DNA of 64,000 bases from Xanthomonas fragariae (GTDB lineage: Bacteria > Pseudomonadota > Gammaproteobacteria > Xanthomonadales > Xanthomonadaceae). The notes beneath the pieces are model-generated. The model was not told the DNA's origin and searched no databases. It was given only the letters and a program-made list of their open reading frames with translations. Shown piece by piece: positions 56,226 through 64,000 of this stretch. The first letter of the stretch is position 1; the number at the start of each line of letters is the position of its first letter. The position numbers and the translations under genes were made by a program. The stretch covers positions 3,031,501 through 3,095,500 of the forward strand of contig NZ_LT853882.1 of assembly GCF_900183975.1 (NCBI RefSeq). Direction: 5' to 3'.

Positions 56226-56345
56226 AGGTATACCCCTCATTGGCCTGCTGGAGCTTGCCCAGACCAAACGTCAGTTGCATGGATCATTCCTCAACGTAGG
56301 TGGGTAGTGTCGCGCAGCTGGGATGCGTTGTTCGGAGTTTCCTTA

Positions 56346-57202
56346 GAGCGTGTTATGAACTTTGAAAGAGGGTGGCTGCATTTCCAAGCATCAGGATCGT
56401 GAAGACGACGAAGTGCAAACCGGCCAAGGTTTCCGGCAATCGCTCGTAGTCGCGTGCCAGCCGTCTGAAACGATTGGCCCATCCGAAGCTGCGCTCGACA
56501 ACCCAACGGCGCGGCAGCAAGACAAAGCCTTTTTTCGCTTCTTGCAGCTTGATCACGTGCAACTCAATGCCTTCTTCCGTGGCCGCCTGCGCCGGTTCTT
56601 GACCGGTGTAGCCCTGATCAACAAAGGCGATCTTGACCGTTTCACCGGTCACGTGTTGTACCTCTTGTGCCAACGATCGGACTTGCGCGCGCTCCTGCTC
56701 ATTAGCCGGCGTCACCTGGACAGCGAGCAGATGTCCAAGCGTATCGACGGCCATGTGTACCTTGCTGCCTTTCTTGCGTTTATAGCCATCGTATCCAGCA
56801 CGCGGCCCGCTTTCGCAGGTGGACTGCAGCGTGCGAGCATCGAAAATGACCGCGCTCGGCTGGCCTTTTTTCCCTTGCGCCACACGCAAGAGTGAGCGCA
56901 GATCACTGACCATGGCCTCAAAGCAGCCCGCTTGCAGCCAGCGCTGTGTTTGCTGATACACCGCTTCCCAGGGCGGAAAATCGTTGGGAAGCAATCGCCA
57001 TGGTGCGCCGGCGCGCGCGATCCACCGCAGTGCGTTGAACATCGCGCGTAGCTCATACTTGCGCTGCGGTGCCTGCACGTCCATCAGCGTCAAATAGGGA
57101 GCCGCAAAGGCCCATTCTTCGTCGGAAATATCGGTGGAATAAGGCTTACGAGGCTTCATCCGTATACGTTAGCGTGACAAGGGCAAAGTTCATAACACGC
57201 TC
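56346..57202 (-). mobile_element. IS5-family insertion sequence, copy 3
   Basis: Same element as copies 1 and 2, 857 bp. The left side is TTAG and the right CTAA (counting the terminal base), so the YTAR duplications do not match, unlike the other two copies. It interrupts a DUF4189-type gene at its right side and borders the ICE relaxase region on the left. Confidence 0.93.
56353..57159 (-). CDS. IS5-family transposase (copy 3)
   Basis: Intact 268-aa DDE transposase, essentially the same product as copy 2 (a change near 56750 separates them from each other only slightly). Signatures as in copy 1. Confidence 0.95.
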   Translation of the reverse strand: MKPRKPYSTDISDEEWAFAAPYLTLMDVQAPQRKYELRAMFNALRWIARAGAPWRLLPNDFPPWEAVYQQTQRWLQAGCFEAMVSDLRSLLRVAQGKKGQPSAVIFDARTLQSTCESGPRAGYDGYKRKKGSKVHMAVDTLGHLLAVQVTPANEQERAQVRSLAQEVQHVTGETVKIAFVDQGYTGQEPAQAATEEGIELHVIKLQEAKKGFVLLPRRWVVERSFGWANRFRRLARDYERLPETLAGLHFVVFTILMLGNAATLFQSS

Positions 57203-57439
57203 TAAAGCTCCCACATCAGATTTATCAAGCGACACAGCCCCCCAAGTTTTTATCCATTTGCCTGTAGGACGTGGTGATTGCTGCTGTTCGAGATTTTCTT
57301 GTGATCCTTGTGGAATAGGGGCACATGCAGCGACACCTTGCCCGCCAATGGGGTACTGCCCAGGGGGACATCCCTGCTCAGCCATTGCTGAAAATGCAAT
57401 GCTCAGCAGGAGCAATAAGCAGACATTACATAATCTCAT
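57203..57439 (-). pseudogene. DUF4189-type secreted protein, cut by IS copy 3
   Basis: The N-terminal 79 residues remain: signal peptide (MRLCNVCLLLLLSIAFSAMA), then EQGCPPGQYPIGGQGVAAC and TGKWIKTWGAVSLDKSDVGA, where the IS enters. It is a close relative of the gene at 57477-57989. Start at 57439 selected because the signal peptide begins there. Confidence 0.85.
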
Positions 57440-57476
57440 CTCAATACCCACCGGTGGTAGTGCATTCCAATGAATG

Positions 57477-57989
57477 TCAAAATTTTTCAAAAATCTGCTC
57501 GGTACAATTGGAATAAATTACCCGGCATGAGTTGTTATTGGCTGCGGCGCACTTCTTTTCTGCGTCAGCTTTAGCTTCTTCGAGTTCAGCGTTTCCTACG
57601 AACTGCAGCTTCCCAGCAACAGATTTTCCATCCTTATAGGGTTCCGCAACAGCTGCGCATTGATTGTGATAGGTAGCCCAATCACGGCACTCCTTCCCAC
57701 CCGCTTTTACACAACTAGCGATGGCGCCTTTCTGCGCTTCGCGCTTAGAAAGTTTCCCGTAGTCAACTCCTACGGTACCCTCGCCATCAAGTGCAACAGC
57801 TCCCCAGGTTTTAATCCATTTCCCAAGCGGCCGAGGCTGCTCTTGGATGGAATTCTCTTGTGGAATCGGCGCACATGCGGCTACCCCTTGCCCACCAATC
57901 GGATATTGCCCAGGCGGACAGCCTTGCTCAGCAATCGCGGGGAACCCAACGATCATAAGAAATAACAATGCAAATCCGTTGAAACTCAT
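57477..57989 (-). CDS. DUF4189-domain secreted protein
   Basis: The 170-aa protein has a signal peptide (MSFNGFALLFLMIVGFPAIA), the conserved EQGCPPGQYPIGGQGVAACA opening, a GKWIKTWGAVAL segment and the DUF4189 pattern (KREAQKGAIASCVKAGGKEC, NQCAAVAEP, AEKKCAA, CRVIYSNC). Six or more cysteines suggest a disulfide-bonded periplasmic protein. Function of the family is unknown; here it is one of three near virB6 and effector genes, so an immunity-like role against T4SS toxins is possible. Confidence 0.78.
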   Translation of the reverse strand: MSFNGFALLFLMIVGFPAIAEQGCPPGQYPIGGQGVAACAPIPQENSIQEQPRPLGKWIKTWGAVALDGEGTVGVDYGKLSKREAQKGAIASCVKAGGKECRDWATYHNQCAAVAEPYKDGKSVAGKLQFVGNAELEEAKADAEKKCAAANNNSCRVIYSNCTEQIFEKF

Positions 57990-58027
57990 ATATGCACGCC
58001 CCCTACAAAAAACCAAATCCCGGCAAT

Positions 58028-58480
58028 TTAATGCATTCCCGCTTTCATTTCTTCCAGCATTGCCGCGAGAACCTGGCAAAGGAGTAGATTCAGAACAAAG
58101 CGGGATCCTGTTCTGGCTTTATCACTTGCTATCTCAGCAGGCCGATCTGTAGAACTAGATGACCGCTGTGGCATATACGATTCTGCCGGTCGCCCCTGTG
58201 GTCCAGGGCTTGCCGCACCGCCACGATCAAATGCTGAATACGCCATCAGCGTTCCATATTACCTTGCCAAATGGCCGCGGCCAATGTTGGCACGCTGATG
58301 ATTAACCCGGTCATGATCAGTCCGATGCCGCCCTGCTGCCAGCCAGGAGGGCCGTGGTGAACTTGAACAGCAGCAGCAGCGCGATGGTGCACACCCCGGT
58401 TATGGCGCGGCTCATCAACTCCGGGCCGAAGGCCTAGATTTCCTTATTGAAGTCCTCGTTGTCGATCCGCTCGGCCATCG
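58028..58480 (-). pseudogene. virB6 remnant with large internal deletion
   Basis: The right end matches the N-terminal part of VirB6 (INDEDFNKEI then ELMSRAI), with an in-frame TAG. It then jumps to the LLLLFKF area, to GIGLIMTGLIINVPTLAAAI, and to the tail GGAASPGPQGRPAESYMPQ, all present in order in the intact gene at 61986-63119. About two thirds of the gene is missing. It shows that the virB6-DUF4189 unit was duplicated. Confidence 0.75.
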
Positions 58481-58482
58481 CC

Positions 58483-59859
58483 CTACATGACACGCGTCGG
58501 TGTCGGCTGGGTCATGTCCGGCTGCGAACGCTGTGTATCCAGTGCTTGGGATTGACGGATGCTCTCCTGCAACGGAGGCACTCCCTCGGACAAGTCCACC
58601 TTGACTCGGAAGCCCGGGGTTTGACCGACGATCCAAACAGCGTCCTGATGCGCGGTCACGCTTGGCAGCTGATGGACACTCAGGATACCCACACGCTTGG
58701 CTTCGACCGTGGCATGCATGGCCTCGGCCGGCGAGGTGCCGGCGGGGAGCTTGCTGTGGATGGCGTGATAAAGCGGATCATTGGGAACCGATGCGGATAC
58801 AGGCTCACCGAACCGACCACGCGGCGCTGCCGGTGCATCCACTTCGCTGCCGGATGAGCCCATAGGCATCTTCCAGCCGGGCGCGACATACGTAGGGGCG
58901 TTTTCGCTTTGCATGTGCTGTTGCACCTCTTGCCAGCGTGCCGCCGCCACCTCTGTCGTTCCGGCGCCGGTTTCCAGGGGGCCGCGTAAATGGTCGATGG
59001 CATCGACGGCCATGCCATAACCACCGCGTGCACCAAGCGTTAAGCCACCACGCAACACTTCCACGTCATCGCGGTATTTGTCGATCATCGGCGCGTATTG
59101 ACGGGCTAACTGCTGCGCCTTGGGGTCTTCCAGCACCGAGCGGTCTGGTGCGTCGTTGGCATCCACCGGCAGGAAGTTGTGCATGCGGTGCGAGTCGGCG
59201 AGTGGTTTGACGACAGCTGGATTGCGAGCGTCCAAAAGACTGCGGTCATTGGCGTAACCTGCCTTTTCCAGCGTGGCAATCTCCTGCTGGGTAGCGTAGA
59301 GCCTGACTTGGCCGTAATGCTTGCTGGCAGCACTGACCGCATCGCCGGCCATCACATGATTGATGACATCAGTGCCGCCCTCGGGAACCCGCCGGTCCAG
59401 GCTGACCGCGCCGAAGGCATTGAAGGTCTCGCCCTTAAGCCCGAAGTGGTGGGCGGTGACCTGGGCCAGGTTGCCGCCGAGGGAGTGGCCGGTGACGGTA
59501 ACGTCGGGAGCTTCGCCGTCCTTACCGATTTTTTGTGCATAGACCAACGCATGTCTGGTCAACTCAATTGCTTCGGCGGCCTGGCGGTTGTGACGTGCTG
59601 CGACCATGCCGCCATCGGTGTAGACACCATCCTGCTTGAGCTCACGCTCAGTCTCGGTCCCACGATGGGCGACGATGAGCTCGTTCGTATCGACACGTTG
59701 GTAGATGACGCCTTGATAGCCTGAGGGGCTTTCACGGTACTCAAGACGCTTATAAAAGACTCCACCGATGTCTACAGGGTCGCTGTCCACTCCGACTTCG
59801 TTTGGTTTGTCGTATGAATCTCTCGAAAGTGCGGCGTACTGCTGGCTCGTAAGACTCAT
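58483..59859 (-). CDS. Lipase-type T4SS effector (X-Tfe) with XVIPCD
   Basis: The 458-aa protein has a class 3 lipase/DUF2974-like domain (residues about 1-240) with the nucleophile elbow VTGHSLGGNL (Ser126), and AHRGTE before it (oxyanion region). The C-terminal 120 residues form an XVIPCD: VPNDPLYHAIHSKLPAGTSP, AKRVGILSVHQLP, VWIVGQTPGFRV and IRQSQALDTQRS. It should be sent by VirD4/VirB into rival bacteria and attack phospholipids. Its start overlaps the stop of the lipoprotein gene (ATGA). Confidence 0.9.
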   Translation of the reverse strand: MSLTSQQYAALSRDSYDKPNEVGVDSDPVDIGGVFYKRLEYRESPSGYQGVIYQRVDTNELIVAHRGTETERELKQDGVYTDGGMVAARHNRQAAEAIELTRHALVYAQKIGKDGEAPDVTVTGHSLGGNLAQVTAHHFGLKGETFNAFGAVSLDRRVPEGGTDVINHVMAGDAVSAASKHYGQVRLYATQQEIATLEKAGYANDRSLLDARNPAVVKPLADSHRMHNFLPVDANDAPDRSVLEDPKAQQLARQYAPMIDKYRDDVEVLRGGLTLGARGGYGMAVDAIDHLRGPLETGAGTTEVAAARWQEVQQHMQSENAPTYVAPGWKMPMGSSGSEVDAPAAPRGRFGEPVSASVPNDPLYHAIHSKLPAGTSPAEAMHATVEAKRVGILSVHQLPSVTAHQDAVWIVGQTPGFRVKVDLSEGVPPLQESIRQSQALDTQRSQPDMTQPTPTRVM

Positions 59860-60515
59860 GGGATCACCTTTTCAGTAGTCAGGGTGACTTTGAAGATGTT
59901 GTTGCGAGCATTATCGTTGAATTGATCGATAGCAAGGCGGCCGCCATCGGGGAAGTTATCGATATCTTCTTTCGGATAGCGTCCTTTCCAAAAGTAAGTA
60001 ATTTTTGGGACTGAGCTATAAATTTCACTCTTAAATAGCGCTGGCTGAAAGCGCGTATCTTCGTGCTTACCGGTTGCTTTCAGCGAGATGCCAACTCCAT
60101 TGAGTTCAAAGCTGCACATCCCCTTGCCGTAGTAGTCAGCATTGATCATGCCATCGGCATAAATCTTCGCCACGTATGTGGTGTCGTTGACCTTTTCGAA
60201 ATTGATGGGAATCCCATCTTCTTTCTGCTTTGTGGACATGCCCAATGAGCGATCAATGGGTGTGCACGCATCGCGATTCGTCATCTCATAGAACGCAGTT
60301 CCCGATACCCACTCAAACGGCCCCGGCGCATCCTCGATGGTCATCGTGATCCGGTACGCCTGTGTCGGATGCGGGTTCTTGCGGTAGACCGGATCGCCGT
60401 CGGTGGTGGTCGCGTCGGTGTCGTGTCTTTCAGAGTCAGTATTCATTGGGTTGCATCCTGCTAAGAAAACCAAGACAAGAGAGCTAGCAATTTTAATTCC
60501 TAGCTTCCTTTTCAT
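59856..60515 (-). CDS. Lipoprotein, putative immunity protein of the lipase effector
   Basis: The 219-aa product has a lipoprotein signal peptide with lipobox VFLAGC (MKRKLGIKIASSLVLVFLAG). The mature part is strand-rich with AYRITMTIEDAPGPFEW, DACTPIDRSLGM and a conserved-looking Cys pair. Its start overlaps the upstream gene (ATGA) and its stop overlaps the effector start. A lipoprotein coupled to an X-Tfe is the known arrangement for immunity proteins (X-Tfi). Start ATG at 60515. Confidence 0.8.
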   Translation of the reverse strand: MKRKLGIKIASSLVLVFLAGCNPMNTDSERHDTDATTTDGDPVYRKNPHPTQAYRITMTIEDAPGPFEWVSGTAFYEMTNRDACTPIDRSLGMSTKQKEDGIPINFEKVNDTTYVAKIYADGMINADYYGKGMCSFELNGVGISLKATGKHEDTRFQPALFKSEIYSSVPKITYFWKGRYPKEDIDNFPDGGRLAIDQFNDNARNNIFKVTLTTEKVIP

Positions 60516-61042
60516 GCGGCCATCGTGCGCTTTGCAGAACGTTGCGCGGCTGTCATGGAGTTCGCAAGTCGTCCACAGATGCGGTTGATGTTGACGCGAT
60601 GTATCAACAAGGCAATGAGCATGATCGCGAAGACTATACCGAACTCTGGAATCTCCCTCATTACATCCATCACCAAGGGAATGCAAGCTGCTGCTACTGC
60701 AAGCATGAGCATTAGTAGCGTCATTGCAGTCGCGCTGACAATAACCTGACGCAGCTGTTTTAGTTCTTCGGTATGTTTTCCCTCTGCTTGCAGCTTTTTC
60801 CAAACTGTCAAAGCACCTGCAATGAGACCCAGCAGCATTGCAACTATAGCGAAATGCAATAAAGCACAGATGGAGGCTGCATACTGTGCAAGATCCAGCA
60901 GGACCGTGAATGAAGTTCGATAGGCCAGGACAACCAAACTTGCGGTCAGTAAGGTTGACATCAGCAGGATGGTCAACATGCGCCGAACGCCCTTGGGTGA
61001 CCGGTACCAATGTGCGTTTTGGGAGGGAAACACGCTATCCAT
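60512..61042 (-). CDS. Four-helix membrane protein coupled to effector/immunity pair
   Basis: The 176-aa protein has hydrophobic helices at about 22-44, 55-78, 100-122 and 125-148. A charged cytoplasmic-type loop (KKLQAEGKHTEELKQLRQ) lies between helices 2 and 3. It has no known domain. It overlaps the lipoprotein gene by 4 bp, making a three-gene unit with the lipase effector. It may be a second protective factor or unrelated. Confidence 0.65.
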   Translation of the reverse strand: MDSVFPSQNAHWYRSPKGVRRMLTILLMSTLLTASLVVLAYRTSFTVLLDLAQYAASICALLHFAIVAMLLGLIAGALTVWKKLQAEGKHTEELKQLRQVIVSATAMTLLMLMLAVAAACIPLVMDVMREIPEFGIVFAIMLIALLIHRVNINRICGRLANSMTAAQRSAKRTMAA

Positions 61043-61065
61043 TACATCGCTCCTAAGAGCTCTAT

Positions 61066-61095
61066 TGAACTAACGGCGAATGAACTAACGGCGAA
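61066..61095. repeat. 15-bp tandem repeat
   Basis: TGAACTAACGGCGAA occurs twice in direct succession (61066-61080 and 61081-61095), upstream of the membrane-protein gene. Confidence 0.9.
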
Positions 61096-61168
61096 CGTGG
61101 CCAGGGGGGCGGGACGAGCTTTGAGGGATGCCTGTAGGAAGCGCTTACGGGCAAACGCGTGCAAATAT

Positions 61169-61390
61169 CTATGCCGAGACGGGGTTGAAGCATTTGGGAG
61201 AGGTCACAACATAGGTTCCGGTCGCAGTGTTTACCGGCAACCAGCAATCCGTAGGAACACCGGATGTGCAAAAGGTACAATGGGTAGTTGTTGTAATATG
61301 AAATGAATCATAGAGGCCGCCGTTCTGAGCTAGCGAAGGGATAGAAATGGCGTATAGCGAAAACGCCGCGAACAGTCCACGCCTTTTCAT
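61169..61390 (-). CDS. Small secreted Cys-rich protein
   Basis: The 73-aa product has a signal peptide (MKRRGLFAAFSLYAISIPSL, cleavage after LAQ) and a 51-residue mature part with four cysteines (THCTFCTSG, DCWLP, KCFNP). It lies 29 bp after the DUF4189-type gene, on the same strand, and is likely in the same operon. No family recognised. Confidence 0.6.
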   Translation of the reverse strand: MKRRGLFAAFSLYAISIPSLAQNGGLYDSFHITTTTHCTFCTSGVPTDCWLPVNTATGTYVVTSPKCFNPVSA

Positions 61391-61419
61391 GACTTTTTCT
61401 TTTTATAAGCATGGAATTA

Positions 61420-61968
61420 TCAATAAGCTTTGAAAATAGGCTCCGAGCATGCTTCATAAATAATCTTGCACTCTACTCCCGGCGTAGGCCTATTGTCAGT
61501 TTTGCACCTTTCTAAAGCGACATTACTTGCTTCTTCAGTGGTCCCAGCACCCACAAAATTTGAAAGGCCAGTTGAAAATGGCTTCCCGTTAACTTTTGGC
61601 TCAGCGATAGCAGCACATTGATTTTTATAAGCAAGCCCAATCTTGCAGTCTTTTTCGCCATGGGAGGCGCAACGATTGAGTGCGTCCTTTTCAGCCTCGG
61701 ATTTCGAGAGCTTGCCAGTAGTTACGCCGTAGCTAAAAATAGAGTCGATAGACCCCATTGCTATAGCTCCCCACGTTTTTATCCACTTACCACTCGGTCG
61801 AGGAGCAGCAGAATCCTGCTGCTCGTAATAGCCGGAGGGAATTGGACCGCAGGAGGTAATACTGCCGTTTGCCGTCGCAGGAATCTGGCCCGGCGGACAG
61901 CCTTGCTCCGCCTTAGCATTACTAGCAGCGCACAAGGCGGAGAAAATCAATGCCCAGCCAAATTTCAT
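61420..61968 (-). CDS. DUF4189-domain secreted protein next to virB6
   Basis: The 182-aa protein has a signal peptide (MKFGWALIFSALCAASNAKA) and EQGCPPGQIPATANGSITSC, then GKWIKTWGAIAM and the DUF4189 pattern (KLSKSEAEKDALNRCASHGE, NQCAAIAEP, CKIIYEACSEP). It starts 17 bp after virB6. Together with 57203-57439 and 57477-57989 it makes a divergent three-member family, which fits immunity-gene diversification, although this is inference. Confidence 0.78.
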   Translation of the reverse strand: MKFGWALIFSALCAASNAKAEQGCPPGQIPATANGSITSCGPIPSGYYEQQDSAAPRPSGKWIKTWGAIAMGSIDSIFSYGVTTGKLSKSEAEKDALNRCASHGEKDCKIGLAYKNQCAAIAEPKVNGKPFSTGLSNFVGAGTTEEASNVALERCKTDNRPTPGVECKIIYEACSEPIFKAY

Positions 61969-61985
61969 AAATACCTCTCTTCAAC

Positions 61986-63119
61986 TCAAGTCAGTCGGCT
62001 ATCGCCCTGATTAGCTATACCTCTAGAACCACTACCCTCTTGAGGGGGAGGGGCTTGCGGAGTGCCGGAAATCCGCTGACCCGCTGAACCAAGAGATGAG
62101 GGCGGTGTAACCGAAGTATCTTTAGCAGCCTGTTGCGGCATGTAAGACCCTGCGGGCTGCCCCTGCGGTCCAGGTGTCGATGCTGCACCTCCACCAAATG
62201 CAGAGAAATGCATGAAGCTACTCATATTACCCTGCCAAATTGCAGCCGCCAACGTTGGCACGCTGATGATCAGCCCGGTCATGATCAATCCGATACCGCC
62301 CTGCTGCAGGGCTTGGCTAGACAGTCCTTCTGCATTGCCCAACGTGATGAGTTGCGCAGCCCAGTAGGCCGCAGCTACTTTTGCTGTGAATTTCAGCACC
62401 ATCGCCGTGACCACCGACAGCATTGCCATCGAGAACAGCGTGCCGATCACGTAGAACAACCACTTCTTGAACAGGTCTTTGGTCTGGTCGAAGATCAGTG
62501 CAAGGATGAAGATTGGCCCGATGCCGATCAGGAACGCCATGGTGAACTTGAACAACAGCAGCATAGCCCCAGCTGCCATCGGTGGGCTGGCGGTGCCGAA
62601 GCCCGCCATCAAGACAGCGCGGCCTTTCTTCTCCAGTGCCTCCGGATCGGTGGCGTCGACGCGCACCGCATCCAACGCGGTCAGGGCCACCTGCGTGTAG
62701 GCAAGATTTTCGTCGATCGCATCTGAGGCGGTGCTGTCTTCATCACCCGTGAACAGGCCATGGATCTCTTTGTCCAGGTTTTGGGTCATGGTCTGGTGCA
62801 GCATTGCGCCGTTGACCCCGACAGCTGAAGCAAGGCTGATGATGATCGCGACCTTGCCGGCCTTGATCATGGTCGCCATTGCACTTTCACGCGACTGCCC
62901 GGTTGCGATGCGATAGCCCAGAATCAGCACCCACAGAGTGGTCACTGTCAAAGCGATCGTACTGACCCACCTCATAGCGCGGCTCATCAACTCCAAGCCG
63001 AACTCTTGAATCTCATTGCTGAAGTAGTCGTTGACCAGTTTGAAGAAAACGAACTCACCGAGGCCGATATCCGCCAAAGGCTGCAACCAGTTCATCGCTC
63101 CGTGGAGAATTGCGTCCAT
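61986..63119 (-). CDS. virB6: T4SS inner-membrane protein VirB6
   Basis: The 377-aa TrbL/VirB6 protein has an N-terminal periplasmic segment, five or more membrane helices (about 50-72, 86-108, 165-200, 215-245, 265-290) and the conserved AMRWVSTIALTVTTLWVLIL. The C-terminal tail after 300 is Pro/Gly/Ser rich and variable. It forms part of the inner-membrane complex used for cargo passage. It lies 32 bp after virB5, in the same direction, in the usual order. Confidence 0.9.
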   Translation of the reverse strand: MDAILHGAMNWLQPLADIGLGEFVFFKLVNDYFSNEIQEFGLELMSRAMRWVSTIALTVTTLWVLILGYRIATGQSRESAMATMIKAGKVAIIISLASAVGVNGAMLHQTMTQNLDKEIHGLFTGDEDSTASDAIDENLAYTQVALTALDAVRVDATDPEALEKKGRAVLMAGFGTASPPMAAGAMLLLFKFTMAFLIGIGPIFILALIFDQTKDLFKKWLFYVIGTLFSMAMLSVVTAMVLKFTAKVAAAYWAAQLITLGNAEGLSSQALQQGGIGLIMTGLIISVPTLAAAIWQGNMSSFMHFSAFGGGAASTPGPQGQPAGSYMPQQAAKDTSVTPPSSLGSAGQRISGTPQAPPPQEGSGSRGIANQGDSRLT

Positions 63120-63150
63120 TACCTTCTGCCTGTCTGTCGTGGTGTAGCGA

Positions 63151-63851
63151 TCAATTGGATAACGCGGCTTTCAGCGTTGCGGCCTGCACGAGCTGTCCCA
63201 GCGGTTTGAGCCAGCTATTTTGGTCGCCATCCAGCGCTTTTCTGGCCATTCGCGACTGATCTTCCTGAAGCCCGGCGATGTAGCTGTCATAAGCCGTCAT
63301 CTGGGCCTGCCAGTAGTCCAAGTCCATGGCGTTTTGTGCTACGAAGCGCTGAACTTCGTTATCGTTGGCAGCAAGCGCTCCTTGGCTGGTGCCACCTTTG
63401 TCGCGCTGCGCCTCAATCGCTTTAAACTGGTTGTTGCGTTCTATAAGGCGCTTGATCATGCGTACCGACTGGTTGTACTTGGCATTTTTGGCCAGCACCA
63501 TGCGTGTGCAGACCTTCATTTGCTCCTCCACCATTTTGCCGTTCATGTTGGGGGCGAGTGACTTGAATTGCTGCAGCACCCCTGAGAGGCCAGTCTTTGG
63601 GGCACCCGGACAGTCGTCTTCCAGGCCATAGTCTTCTGGACGTTCGGCAAAGTTGTCAGCCATGGTGGACGTCCCTAGGTTCAACCGCTGAAGCTTGATG
63701 AGCTGCTGCTGATAGTGATCCAGTTGCTGCTGATACTGCTTGAGAGTCTCGGTCCATCGCTTAGCCTGCTCTGCGTACTCCTGTAAGGCCTTCGCCATCG
63801 ACGTTGGGTCATTGACAATCACTCCCACTGCATTCGCGGGCCCAACACTAA
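63151..63851 (-). pseudogene. virB5: VirB5 minor pilin, signal peptide cut by IS
   Basis: From 63851 the minus strand reads LSVGPANA, then VGVIVNDPTSMAKALQEYAE, the end of a signal peptide (AxA cleavage motif in ANA) followed by the mature VirB5 coiled-coil domain with YQQQLIKLQRLN. The remaining signal peptide lies under the IS that starts at 63852. The mature domain to the stop is complete (about 225 aa). Without a signal peptide the protein would not reach the periplasm unless a start inside the IS supplies one, so the pilus tip component is probably lost. Confidence 0.8.
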
Positions 63852-64000
63852 GAACCTGTTCACGATCTTTCCTGATTGGTGCAGACTCTGCGGATGCGAC
63901 AAAAAACCTATCCGAGCGACATGAGCCGGGAGCGTTTCGAACACATCCTCCCGATCCTGGAACAAGCGCTCAAGCGCACCAAGCCACGCCGAGTGGATAT
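63852..64000 (+). mobile_element. IS5-family element, second type, incomplete at window edge
   Basis: The left inverted end GAACCTGTTCACGATCTTT and the beginning of the transposase gene (ATG at about 63894, AAAAAACCTATCC) match the copy at 48002, with a few differences near 63898. The rest is outside the window. It interrupts virB5. Confidence 0.85.

Noticed and set aside
55861..56280. Minus-strand frame starting MQLTFGLGKLQQ at the end of the relaxase gene
   Set aside because: It lies almost wholly within the intact relaxase and shows no domain.

Overview
The window looks like a Xanthomonas chromosome. It carries the type III effector gene xopQ behind a perfect PIP box, XAC0095-family genes, Xanthomonas-type T4SS bacterial-killing effectors with C-terminal XVIPCD-like domains, and many IS5- and IS3-family insertion sequences. 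The species cannot be fixed from this sequence alone. The number of frameshifted or IS-broken genes suggests a lineage undergoing gene decay.

Positions 1-21.3 kb are mostly ordinary core genome: a Lys/Ala-repeat histone H1-like gene, gcvH, gcvT, a decayed ynfA, mazG, cysQ, nudE, bioA, rsmE, an HD hydrolase, an EAL protein, a cyclic-nucleotide-binding/thioredoxin-reductase-like fusion, two SDR genes (one frameshifted), a GH15 glycosidase split by an IS, nnrD, a histidine phosphatase and a TetR regulator. Positions 21.3-24.5 kb hold a divergent pair with a PIP box facing each way: xopQ and an unnamed membrane-segment protein that is a candidate type III effector. An XAC0095-type pair follows.

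Positions 24.8-36.7 kb begin with an IS3 element and a 5'-truncated ampG-like gene. Next comes a visibly AT-richer, one-directional cluster around a C39-peptidase ABC exporter and an HlyD adaptor. It encodes two proteins with an identical double-glycine-type leader, a Pro/Gly-rich linker and an HExxH zincin motif, plus several small exported proteins, two of which are paralogues. I read this as a type I-secreted metallopeptidase bacteriocin system with candidate immunity proteins. It is partly broken here: HlyD by an 11-bp tandem duplication, one toxin by a 1-bp deletion, and one small gene by an IS.

Positions 37-47.8 kb contain a 1231-aa XVIPCD effector with a putative immunity gene and virD4, then an HTH regulator, small lipoprotein and membrane genes, a frameshifted MobA/MobL relaxase and a DUF4062 gene with a partner. 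Positions 48-56.2 kb are a piece of an ICE: truncated traG N-terminal domain gene, DUF3742, an AbiE toxin-antitoxin pair, a diguanylate cyclase and a MobH relaxase. An IS stands at or near each end. Positions 56.3-64 kb hold part of a Vir T4SS locus: virB5 (signal peptide cut by an IS), virB6, a virB6 remnant, three DUF4189-type secreted proteins, and a lipase-type effector with its lipoprotein partner. VirD4 would be the coupling protein and the XVIPCD proteins its cargo. No tRNA, rRNA or CRISPR array was recognised.
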